This document shows positions 21,799 through 32,016 of a stretch of 64,000 nt of DNA, piece after piece. The translations under genes were made by a program, and so were the position numbers. The notes beneath the pieces were generated by a model. The model was not told the DNA's origin and ran no database searches. It was given only the letters and a program-made list of their open reading frames with translations. This DNA comes from Hyaloscypha bicolor E (lineage: Eukaryota > Ascomycota > Leotiomycetes > Helotiales > Hyaloscyphaceae). Position 1 is the stretch's first letter. Each line of letters begins with the position of its first letter. Where the stretch lies: NCBI RefSeq assembly GCF_002865645.1, contig NW_020194518.1, positions 124,001-188,000 of the forward strand, read 5' to 3'.

Positions 21799-22326
21799 CT
21801 ACCAGTGTCGACCGAGGTTGCTGCTCATTCTGGCGGGCGAGACCGAGGGCGGAGATGGCGAGTTCATTCGGATGCCGGTGCTTGGGTTAACAATGGGGAT
21901 TGCGTTACGGATCCGGGTTGCAGCCGGTTGATGCAGCTTGAGGGTTGTTGGCTGGCTTTGGTACGATGGAATGTATGGGTTCGAGTTGGAGTTGAGAGTG
22001 AAGCCGGAATCGGGAGAGACTTGGTGAGATTGTGGGCTGGCTTCAGGTGACCCACTCGACAGCGACGAGCGATCCGACGACGAGGAATTAATAGATACTA
22101 TATCGCTATCGGAGAGGAGGTTTGGGCAGAATTCCATGTCATCGTCGAGGTCGAAGGATCGCCCCGCTTCGAAGCGCTGACGAAAACTGGACACCACAGC
22201 CGCTTCTTCTTCTTTCCTTACATTTCGGAATTGCTTGTGAGAATGTTGGGATAAGCGGGGTGCTCTGCGACCCCTTCCAGAGTGGTGTGCCGATGTATGC
22301 GATGTTTGGGCTTGGTAGTGATACAT
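21799..22326 (-). CDS. Conserved hypothetical protein, Ser-rich
   Basis: An intronless frame of 175 residues. The N-terminal part is basic and His/Gln-rich (M-Y-H-Y-Q-A-Q). A central block is the most protein-like part: V-V-S-S-F-R-Q-R-F-E-A-G-R-S-F-D, then D-D-D-M-E-F-C-P. It is followed by a Ser-rich stretch (S-I-N-S-S-S-S-D-R-S-S) and a Pro/Ser/Asn-rich tail. There is no signal peptide or membrane segment. From memory the S-F-D-L-D-D-D-M-E-F-C block recurs in fungal hypothetical proteins, but no function is known to me. The acidic and Ser blocks resemble phosphorylated regulatory regions. Most of it is probably disordered. Confidence 0.7.
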   Translation of the reverse strand: MYHYQAQTSHTSAHHSGRGRRAPRLSQHSHKQFRNVRKEEEAAVVSSFRQRFEAGRSFDLDDDMEFCPNLLSDSDIVSINSSSSDRSSLSSGSPEASPQSHQVSPDSGFTLNSNSNPYIPSYQSQPTTLKLHQPAATRIRNAIPIVNPSTGIRMNSPSPPSVSPARMSSNLGRHW

Positions 22327-24239
22327 GGTTGATGAGAAGACGGTGAGGGAAGCGCCAGTGTTGTTGGGGTGCGGCAGGTGACCAACAGAGTGTGTTGCGA
22401 AGATAGCTGTCTAGTAGACGCAGAGGAGTTTGATTGAGGAACAGTTGAGAATGCTGGAAGAGAAGATCTTGATATGTTTGGAGGCTGGGACTGTTGGGTG
22501 GGAGAGGGCGAGGTAGAGGCTGGTAAGCAGAGGCGATCGAGGGGATTCGGGGCGGGCTTGAGCAGCAGACAAGAAAGGCGCTAGGGTGGTTTTGCCACCG
22601 CATTCAAGTGATTGGCTCGCTTCCTGCCATCTTGGTTTTAGTCAAATTCCTGCTGTCGCAGGTACTGTCGTCTGCGGAAATCGTTGCATCTCAGTCTAAT
22701 GTTATCGACGCTCTCAGTAGGAGCAGGATGCAGTGTTTATTGCTATAATGTAGCCCGAGAGAAAAAACACCTGCTTGGATGTCTGCGATACTGTATTGTG
22801 GGGTCGGCGAGTGAACGGCGGACTCTCATGCCTCAGGCCGCCGCCCCTGCCCCCTAGTTTCACAGAAGCTTGGCGAAGAGTTGTTTCCTCTCTCTTGCTG
22901 TATTGGCAGAGCTCCAGTATTCTCCAGAAAATTCTGCTTCGTCAAGGGAGTTCATCGCATGTTCTGAGATCTACCGCCAAAATGTAGAATACAGACTGCG
23001 TGTACCAGGCCCCACCATCCATCCACAAGCATCTGGAATTCTCGATTGATGATCGTTACCCCTTAAGAGGGTGAAGATCAATCCGCTCACCGATGCAAGC
23101 AAACATCCGCATAAAGTTTCCTTTCCCGCCTTGGTCATAGCTCGAACCCTTCGACCTCTCATGCGCCGCCCTGGCCCAGCTTCTCCATGAATAATCTCCT
23201 CCTTTTTCCAGCCTCAGCCACCACTTGCGTAGGGATCAGATTACTCCATTGACCAATGCGTCAACGGCCTGTCCGGTGTCATATTTATAAATTGACTGCA
23301 TATCTTCAAACACACAGCCATCGTGCGCTTGCTGCGCCTACCAGCCCACATCCCCTGCTGTGCAAGCCTCCTTCCCTATGAAACCTCAGCCAATCATGAT
23401 ATGTCATAGATTGAGCCCTACCAAGCCTGTCATGCCTCGTGAATTTCTGCAGAACAGAAATTCTGGGATGTTCCCTGATGCCTGATCTTTGACAATAAAG
23501 CAATTTCTAATAATAATATATTTCTGAGTGCTATGCGCTTTACCTTTGATAGAAGGGTGGCTAGAGACCGGAGGTCAAGAATTGCTCGCTACCGGGCGCT
23601 GCAAAATGTCGAGTTCGGAACAAACATAGTTCACTGTCTGTAAATCAAGAGTCTCTACTATATTGGAAAGGCAGTCTTTCTTGTTTCGAAGTCTGCAAGG
23701 TTTAAACCGTATGAGCTTGCTTCATAGGTTGTTGCCGGAATATCTATGGTCCATTTACACTTGCTTTGAAAATGCTAATGGGATGCTCCTTTTCATTCGC
23801 TTTCCCTCTTCTCGCGGACTTGGCAACGGCCCCGATACAGAGCGAATACTGAAGTCTCGAGAAGAAGCGAGATAAATCAAAGACCACTTTATTGATTTCG
23901 AGACTTATCCGTCTTTCTCATCTCTGAAAAGTCTTGATCGATGACATCGCTGCCGTGCCGCATTGAACACAGAGAGCGGAAATGCCCTCCCCCCCTCCCC
24001 CCCCGCTTCTCGTAACCTCCTTTTTGAATACCTCGCTTGCCTACTAACTACTGTACTTCTCTCTGGTAGGCGGAAAAGCAAAGTCCATTTGCAAGTCTGA
24101 CATCATCTGGCCTCAAATTTTGTCTCTAATTCCTGCAATCCCAGTATCGACGTTCGTCGACATCGTCGCTGTGATATTGAACATTACCAAGAACTTAATG
24201 TGTACCTTTCAGTTCTAAGTTTTCATTTGTTCCTCTTCT
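22327..24239. other. Long intergenic region
   Basis: A 1.9 kb stretch without a recognisable gene. It holds the promoter of the 175-aa hypothetical and the 3' flank of cyclin C. A C-run lies at about 23990-24003. No repeat with a partner in this window is seen. Confidence 0.4.
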
Positions 24240-25262
24240 TCACTTGTCCAGCCCGCGTGCTTTGACAAATCTGTTGATTTGCTCCCTTGTGAGCTTCTCG
24301 TTGTATTGTTCTTGTACCTCATAAAAGGAAATGATCTCCTGGGTACAGTCGACGATGGCTTCTATATCAATATTGCTTTCCGCAAGCCAGTTGGCAAGCT
24401 TCTGCACCTTTGTTCGCGCCACCCCGCCTGGTTTCTCACCTCCGTTCTTCGTCTGACCAGCTGAGCTCAGAGCTGCATGTGCCGCACTCGCGATAGTACC
24501 AGCAGAACTGGCCGCCGATTGAATACCAGTGGTATTGGGGCGGAGTACCAGAGCAAGAAGAATTGACATTATGGCAATTGCATGAGGTGCGTAAAGGAGA
24601 GGCAAGTCGGTCATGTAGTGATCATTTATGATCGACCAGGCGAGAGCATACTCTTCTTGAGTGAGGGAGAATGTCGTTTGTAAGGCGGTCAAACTCCTAT
24701 AAGGGTGGTGAACGATCATCTGGGAGCTCATTTCGGATATGAGAAAGAATTCGCACTCCCCGAGTTTTGACGTATCACTACTGAAGAAGTCTGGGCAAGA
24801 GTCAGAGCAAGCCAGGGGATACTCGCGAAGTTGAACATGCCTGGCCACAAGGTTCGACCTTCACTGACAACAAGTCTAATATGGTGCGGACATTCTTCCA
24901 TCTTGCATGCCAAGTATACGGCAGTTGCTATAACTAGGTATGGATTTGTCCGTCTGATTTCGACCTTTGAATAGAAACGACGGATATATAGCTGTGCTGT
25001 TGCCATGGCTTGCTGCCGTACGCCAAGGCGTTTTCCAAGTCGTGCAACTTCTGTAATGGCGAGGATGTTAGAAAGGTGTACACCTATCATGAGGTGGCTT
25101 ACGCTGGTTGAAATATATGCTGAGATGTCGTAGGGCTGGAAGAGGGTACATCTGCACAAGGTTCTGATCTTCATCTTCCAATTTCTTCCGCAGAACTTCC
25201 AGTTTCTCTCGGGTGAATTGCCAATGACGCCGTTGAGTCGATTCCCAGTAGTTGGCTGCCAT
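24240..25262 (-). CDS. ssn8: Cyclin C, RNA polymerase II Mediator kinase-module subunit
   Basis: Three exons on the minus strand, 25262-25103, 25050-24841 and 24790-24240, give 306 residues. Cyclin C (Ssn8/Srb11) activates the Cdk8 kinase of Mediator and represses or modulates transcription in the nucleus. It opens [14 protein letters not shown] as in homologues. The cyclin box covers about 40-145 ([26 protein letters not shown]) and a second cyclin fold follows. The second intron (24791-24840) has a GC-AG border, required to keep L-W-P-D-F in frame. It is divergent from the carrier gene with 475 bp between starts. Confidence 0.93.
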
Positions 25263-25737
25263 TTCGAGGGCTCGGTCAGATTCTTCGAGGTGGTCGGAGG
25301 ATGTATCTAGGGTGGGGCAGAGCTCAAATTCAGGGCTACGGAAAGCAGCTATTGTCTCCAGCTGCTTCAGATAACTTAAGACAGACAGACAGGAACGGAC
25401 ATAGATGAAAGCACTGGGAATAAATCTGCAGACAGAGATTCCAGCAATGCGCCAGGGAGGCTGTCTGCTCGGCACGAGGCTGATGACCACCCCTGCAATG
25501 GCCGGGTTCTACAAGCGAAGTGGGCTGCAATGATGCCTCATCTTCCATGGATTTCAGACCTCACAATTTTGAAGCTCACTTAGCCCAGCTCTTCCCCAGA
25601 TCCGCCGCACTATTTCGCAGACCTAAGTTATGTTCACAGCATTGCTTCAATGATAACGAAATTGGCCAAGGTGCTCAGGGTCAATTCTCCATCGACCATG
25701 AGCAATCATTGAGATCCCGACAGCCAAGATTCTCGAG
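25263..25737. promoter_or_regulatory. Divergent promoter of ssn8 and the Ca2+-dependent carrier
   Basis: A 475-bp spacer between the two start codons. Small frames in it show no family features and no TATA box is clear. Confidence 0.45.
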
Positions 25738-28058
25738 ATGGAGTTCCCAGAATCGCAAAATAGCAGAGATGAAAGAATTGAGCACCTCTGGAAGAAACTC
25801 GACCCTCAGAATAAGGGCGAGCTGGATTTCAATGGCCTAAAGAAGGGGTTGATCAGGATCGATCATCGCAAGCAATCTCGTATCCAGCCTGCCGGCGCTG
25901 AATCGCTGATCTGTGACCAGCTCTGAAAAATGCCAACGATATGCTCAGGGATGTGGTGAAGGCTATGGATAAGAATGGGGACCAGATGATCCAGTATGAG
26001 GGTATGTTCTGTGCCCTCTTGTGGTGGTGTTTTCTAGTTCCGTATTGTGATCAGCACACAAACATGGCTGACGAGTTATCCCTCTTCAGAGTTTCGCAAT
26101 TTCGTCGAGCGGACCGAGAAGGAGCTGTTTTCACTCTTCCATAGCATTGATCGAGACCATAATGGCAAACTAGACAAGGAGGAGTTGAAGGCGGCCTTCA
26201 AGAGGGCTGGACTTACTGTTCCAAATTCGAAATTGGACCAGTTTTTTGCAGAAGTAGACGAGAATCACGATGTTTGTTTATTATATCTTCGTGTACTTAC
26301 TGCCACCATCTAATTGCAAATAGGGCTACATAACTTTCGACGAGTGGCGGTAAGCAATAACATTTCTGGGAGAGTGGGAAGAATTGGCAAAGGGTGCCTC
26401 TCCAGATAGCTGTATACATGTGTGCGGGCTTGCTTTTCACTAGCTGTGCCCGCGAACATGGCACGAGCCACTGCCAAAACCCATCTTTTGATATTAAATG
26501 CACAGATCCGTCCGTACAAACGCAGCTAACGAACCTGACAGTAACTTTTTACTGTTCCTCCCCACCAACGCAAATCCGGGCCTCAAGGCGGTATTATCAT
26601 ACTACTCGTCGACAGTCACATTGAATTCAGAGGGCGATACTTCTATAAGCGAGGAAACTCTGGAAGGACTAGGTAGACCCAGATCTTTCATTTCAATCCT
26701 CTTTGGCGCCATTATCAAGATCGCGGAACCACCACAAAAATCAAGTCGCTCTTTCCCAGCCAAAACTTCACCATCAGGTCAAGAAATCACACCACCAGCA
26801 GAAACCATGTATGAACACAACCACGCTCACTTCGTCGAAACGGCCATCGACCCCACTGTTGATGAAGATGATCTATTCGCTCAGAGCGAGGAGCCGTTTT
26901 TCGAGGATGTTGCAACGCTCGAGAGGTCATGGCTGATTTCTGTTCTACCCGATCCAGGTTACTTCCTTGCGGGGGCCGTCGCTGGTGCTGTCTCCAGAAC
27001 TGCCACTGCTCCACTTGATCGAATAAAGGTATACCTCATTGCCAACGTGGGCCCCCCGAAAGACTCGATAGAAGCTGCAAAGCAGGGTAACGCGGTGGCC
27101 GCAGCCAAGAAGCTGGGCCAGCCTCTCGTTGCTGCTGCCAAAGAGCTATGGAAGGCGGGAGGGATGCGCAGTTTGTTTGCTGGTAAGTCTGATCCGACCA
27201 CTCACCTTGGGTATTTGGAGGCTTCTGACTCTCTCCTAGGCAATGGGTTAAACGTACTGAAGGTTATGCCCGAGTCGGCAATCAAGTTCGGGTCTTACGA
27301 AGCCGCCAAGAGGGCCCTTGCGCAACTTGAAGGCCATGGAGATCCACAGAATATTAATCCTTACTCAAAGTTTGTGGCAGGTGGAGCTGGTGGTCTTGTC
27401 TCCCAGTACGCTTTCACCCTCTTCTAGCCTTTCCACAATACTTACGTTCCATTGCAGGCTCTTCGTTTATCCTATCGATACCCTAAAATTTCGGTGAGAC
27501 TCCTCCTCTTCTATCATTGTACGATCGCTAACAGCCTGCAGAATGCAGTGTGAAACTGTCTCTGGTGGACTTCATGGAAACGCACTCATTATCGAAACAG
27601 CAAAGAAAATGTACCGTCAAGGACTGGTTCGCACGTCTTATCGAGGATTGACCATGGGCCTCATTGGCATGTTTCCTTACTCTGCGATCGACCTCGGAAC
27701 GTTTGAGTTTCTCAAATCCAAACTCGCGCAACACAGTGCCAAGAGGTTAGGCTGCCATGAAGAAGACGCACTTCCAGGATCATTCGCTACAGGCTGCATT
27801 GGAGCATTTTCTGGGGCTTTCGGGGCGAGTGTTGTGTATCCTATCAACCTTTTGCGGACAAGATTACAAGCTCAAGGAACGGTGCTGCATCCCCCAACAT
27901 ATACCGGAATAGTGGACGTGGCGCAGAGAACTATTAAGAACGAAGGTTTCAGAGGTCTCTTCAAGGGTATCACCCCGAATTTGCTGAAGGTCGTTCCTGC
28001 GGTCAGCATTACCTATGTCGTTTACGAAAACACGAAGAAGGCTCTGCGTCTGAGGTAA
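25738..28058 (+). CDS. sal1: Ca2+-dependent mitochondrial ATP-Mg/Pi-type carrier (SCaMC/Sal1)
   Basis: Eight exons: 25738-25867, 25921-26001, 26090-26271, 26324-26349, 26542-27182, 27240-27405, 27458-27493 and 27542-28058, giving 592 residues. The N-terminal third has EF-hands (D-K-N-G-D-Q-M-I-Q-Y-E-E, D-R-D-H-N-G-K-L-D-K-E-E, D-E-N-H-D-G-Y-I-T) facing the intermembrane space. The rest is three mitochondrial-carrier repeats with signature motifs P-L-D-R-I-K, P-I-D-T-L-K and P-I-N-L-L-R. Family members exchange ATP-Mg for phosphate across the inner membrane when Ca2+ rises. Intron 1 has a GC-AG border (25868-25920). Exons 4 (26 nt) and 7 (36 nt) are very short. The linker of about 110 residues before the carrier is acidic. 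The exact substrate is inferred from the family. Confidence 0.93.
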
Positions 28059-28733
28059 ATGTACCCAGGCACTGCTTTCTCCCTCTACATATCCGGAATC
28101 ACCAATCCGAAGACTGCCAAGATTACAGGCAGTAACCTGATGGATTATGCCTCTTGAGATGGCTTGATACATCGAGGCACGATGGTTTCTGCTCGGGCTA
28201 CAAAATACTACTTGACGAAACCGAAGTCTATAAATCAGGAAGGCTGCATTGGGATGGCGTTTTCAAACGAACACGGCGTTCCAGGATACCCATACTCGGC
28301 AGGGTTCGGCAAACGGGCTTCAGTATACAGGTTATGTTGTTGATATAGCAATCAATGAAGCTCAATACAATCTCAAATGCTTCAAATACGTGATATTATG
28401 TGATCTATTGAGGGAGCGAACACAAACTGACAAAAGATAAAGATCCAAGAGCTCGTACATGCATAACCTCTAGACTGCCAGGGAGTATTGCTCTGTAGCA
28501 TTGGCTCATTCAGGCACATCGTGGTCAAAGACGGTCAAAGGGGCTGTCAGATATCTTAGGTGGACATTGGTATCTTAGAATATTTGGTTTCTATGCTATG
28601 AAGATCTGCTTCATCTTCACTGCTTCTCATCAATGCTCTATGATGTTTTCATCCATTGGAAGATTAGCAATACGAAACCTTCTTGTATAACGTGAGGTTG
28701 CGGTGCCTTTTGAGAGACCTCAGCGGCCCTCCA
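28059..28733. other. Convergent intergenic region
   Basis: 3' flanks of the carrier and of tilS. Nothing recognisable is seen. Confidence 0.4.
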
Positions 28734-30603
28734 CTAGGTCCATTCCAAGATTGTATTTGCAATCAGATCGGTACATATCTTTTTGTATCTCATCTCCCAT
28801 CTCAGCATACTTCCAGGTATACTGAGGCCTAGTGAAGGCAGGGCGATCAGCGTTTCCTTCCCATCCTCTTCCTTCCTCATAATCGTGGGTAAGGTCCACC
28901 TAATATTACCAGGCGCCTTCCTCCTTAGATCTCCTGTTAATAGAGTTCCATCAGGTTTCTTAAGCGAAGCTCGGAAGTCGGCAAGCTGCTCCTGCCTGAA
29001 CGGTTGCATGAAGAGAGATCCCGTGCTGCGATTCTGGACTCGGATCCAGTAACGGCCATCATATAAGTGCCAAGGGGACCAGGAACCTGGAGTGGCTAGA
29101 ACAGCAAACTGAAGTTTTGGAAGTCTTCTTGACAGGTAAGGTTGACGCGAGAGGATCCATTCTGTCTTCTGGTTTGTGGCCTTGGGGGATGGACCTCTGG
29201 AGGGGTTCGCCAGCACAGGCTGAAAATAGACCTCAGAAGCAGTAAATGCAGTATTTTGAGGCATCCGCTCGCCCTGTTGTGAGATTTCTGGAAATGTGTG
29301 TTGCACGGCACTGTGCAGAGAGCTTAAATCAACATGGTCTCGAGGCGTCACCAGCTGGATGATTTCACGAAGTAGCTCAGCTGCGATCAGGCCAGCACCT
29401 GGAGGCGGCCACACAATTCCAGGACCTCGAAACTGGTTTAAGTTGGCAAAACGAACTTTGACAGTCCCAATACGAGTTTCGAAATGAGTAATTTTGCATT
29501 TCGCAAGCCATGATTTCATGATGTCGAATCGATTAGCCTGTTGGCCATTCAGCTTCGCCGACAGAGCCAGAAGTGCAGGCTTTGTGAGAGCAGCAGGCAT
29601 GGAGTGATTGGCATAAATATGCCTAATTGCATTTCTCATAGTGGTAGTGGGCTCGATATTGGAGTGATCCTCGAACCATTCCATGTTCTCCGTGATGCAT
29701 GTTGCAATCAAACGAGGCTTACTGAAGTTCAAGAAGGGTCTGTAGATTTGGATTCCGCCACTTTCAATGGGAAATTGGGTTGCTGTGGAGTAGTCTGACC
29801 AAGACCAGCTGAAGGTCGCGGGCACCGACCTCTTCCATTGGTCAATGTTTCCTCCTGGAGTGTTGTCATATCCGCCGCTCTCATAGACTCCATGGATGCC
29901 GTAGCATTCTGGTATACCAGCCGGACTTTTAATTCCAACTAGACCCCTCGTGCCTTGGCCATTGGCGAGTCTCATCAAAATAGTCTCAGCTTGATCATCT
30001 TCGTGATGACCTAGAAGCAATGAGTCGATTCCTAGGTCACTACAAGCTCTACCAAGCAAGCGGAAACGATATTTTCTGGCTAAAGACTCAAAATTTGGCA
30101 GACTCGCCGGATCGCCGAGCCTAGGCCATTTGATCTTCAAGATCTGGGTCTCGATGTCTGTAATGATTAGCGTTCGACGAGCTCTCATTTATCTGAGAGT
30201 CATTACCTCGTTCTTCTAAGATTTTTGATACAGCCTCTGCTTCTGCACTACTGCCAGCTCTTAGGCCATGATCCACGATGAAAGCCCGAAATTTGAGAGG
30301 GTTCAGAGAGCTCAGCTCAGGTTGTCCCTCTGTCCTGGCATGTGGAGAGCGAGAAAGGTCCTGCAGTTGAGAGCACAAAGCTGCAAGAGCCATTGAATCA
30401 GCACCTCCACTGATGGCCAAGCCTGTTTACAATTAATCAGAATGAAGGTCTAGTGAAAGCATCTTCGTTGAAGACGTACCAAGAGTGTCACGTCCACGGC
30501 CTTGTGGAACCCATTGCTTGAGCAGGGCATTTGCGAATTCTGCTACGGTAATTGGACGAACAGCTGAAGAGAGGGCATTTTGAATAACTTTGGCTGGCCC
30601 CAT
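28734..30603 (-). CDS. tilS: tRNA(Ile)-lysidine synthase, probably mitochondrial
   Basis: Three exons on the minus strand, 30603-30480, 30422-30207 and 30157-28734, give 587 residues. The enzyme ligates lysine to C34 of the CAU-anticodon isoleucine tRNA, changing both decoding and charging. The ATP pyrophosphatase P-loop A-I-S-G-G-A-D-S is at about residues 44-51; V-D-H-G-L-R and G-H-H-E-D-D-Q-A-E-T follow, as in TilS. An R-P-F-L-N-F-S-K segment and an N-A-I-R-H motif complete the catalytic part. The C-terminal 250 residues are less conserved. Fungi use this only in mitochondria. The N-terminus (M-G-P-A-K-V-I-Q-N-A-L) could serve as a weak targeting signal, but this is inference. It is divergent from the SAM carrier, 252 bp apart. 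Confidence 0.9.
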
Positions 30604-30855
30604 TCCATGCCATACCCTGTCGACCTCTCACAAATTGAAAAGGTGACCTGGAGGTTGAAAAATGGTTGAGAGACGCGTGTCGCGTCAAAATAAATAGGAA
30701 AATAGTCGAGCTCTCCTCGACATCATCATCATTATCATCATCATCATCAGCCACACGAGCATGGGCCCTCGACAATGCTGCTGGCCTCGGCCACTGCCCT
30801 AACCTGAAGAATATTCCTACCTGGAGCAACTTCGGCGGTGTCTTAAAAGCATAAA
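30604..30855. promoter_or_regulatory. Compact bidirectional promoter tilS/pet8 with (CAT)n run
   Basis: Only 252 bp separate the two start codons. A trinucleotide run of cat repeats, interrupted once by tat, lies at about 30721-30750. Confidence 0.55.
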
Positions 30856-31722
30856 ATGTCGTCCCAGACTCCTTGGTCGTTTTCCACAGCCCTGCTCTCT
30901 GGAGCTCTTGCTGGCACAACCGTCGACCTCTCTCTCTACCCCCTCGACACATTGAAGACCAGGCTACAGTCATCTTCCGGATTCCTCGCATCTGGGGGAT
31001 TCTCCGGAATCTACCGTGGAGTTGGCAGCGCAATCGTTGGCTCGGCACCCGGTGCAGCGCTCTTTTTCTGCACGTACGAATACTCAAAGAGCTTTCTCTC
31101 CGCAAGACGGCACGCGAAGCAAGTAACGGAAGGACAGGCGGGAGAATGGGCTGCACCAATTGAACACATGCTGGCTGCTAGTCTTGGAGAGGTGGCTGCG
31201 TGTGCCGTCAGGGTCCCTACAGAGGTTGTGAAGCAGAGGGCCCAGGCTGGGCAGTATTCATCTTCGCTATTCGCTTTGCGGGCAATTCTATCTCAACACC
31301 GTGCGATCGGTGTATCTGGGGTCTGGATGGAGCTGTACCGGGGATGGTCTGTTACAATTATGAGGGAGGTGCCGTTCACGGTCATACAATTTCCCCTTTG
31401 GGAATCTATGAGAGAATATCGAAGGAGGAAATCAGGGAGGGATACTATCAGTGCTTTGGAGAGTGGCCTCTTTGGTAGTGCTGCTGGAGCTGTTGCTGCC
31501 GGGATAACAACCCCCCTGGATGTTTTGAAGACGAGAATGATGTTGGCCAAAGAGAAGACTGCCATGTTTTCTTTGCTGAGGCAAATTCTGAAAAACAGCG
31601 GACCGAGGGCTTTCTTTGCAGGCATAGGACCCAGAGTCTTGTGGATCAGCGCTGGTGGAGCCATCTTCCTTGGGTCATATCAGTGGGCATACAACTCGTT
31701 GTCTGGTGAGGGAAGCTTATAG
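30856..31722 (+). CDS. pet8: Mitochondrial S-adenosylmethionine carrier (Pet8/Sam5 type)
   Basis: An intronless frame of 288 residues, the usual length. Three carrier repeats are visible, with P-L-D-T-L-K, P-T-E-V-V-K and P-L-D-V-L-K signatures. G-A-L-A-G-T-T-V-D near the N-terminus, I-Y-R-G-V-G, L-Y-R-G-W and F-A-G-I-G-P-R-V in the matrix loops are typical of Pet8. It imports SAM into the mitochondrial matrix in exchange for S-adenosylhomocysteine, feeding matrix methylations and biotin/lipoate synthesis. It is divergent from tilS, so the pair may share control. I see no truncation or missing signature residue. Confidence 0.93.
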   Translation: MSSQTPWSFSTALLSGALAGTTVDLSLYPLDTLKTRLQSSSGFLASGGFSGIYRGVGSAIVGSAPGAALFFCTYEYSKSFLSARRHAKQVTEGQAGEWAAPIEHMLAASLGEVAACAVRVPTEVVKQRAQAGQYSSSLFALRAILSQHRAIGVSGVWMELYRGWSVTIMREVPFTVIQFPLWESMREYRRRKSGRDTISALESGLFGSAAGAVAAGITTPLDVLKTRMMLAKEKTAMFSLLRQILKNSGPRAFFAGIGPRVLWISAGGAIFLGSYQWAYNSLSGEGSL

Positions 31723-32016
31723 CACAAGGAGATGGCAGTCTAATTAGGTGTTTAGATGGCGTGTTGTACATAGATTAAAAATTGAGGTTCTGTCCCTCAT
31801 CAACAAGTTGGGGTTCTGCAGATAGATGAGTACCACCATTTCTTTGAGACTGGGAGCTGGCTTTACACATGGAGAGCTTCAAGCCTTCGATCAAACGTTC
31901 ACGGCTTGCAATAATGATTTAATATACTACAGACTCATTCGGAAGGCAACTCAATGCTCGAGGTGGCTATATACATTATGTAATCTGGCAAACGAGCTGG
32001 TATTGTAGGAAACTGA

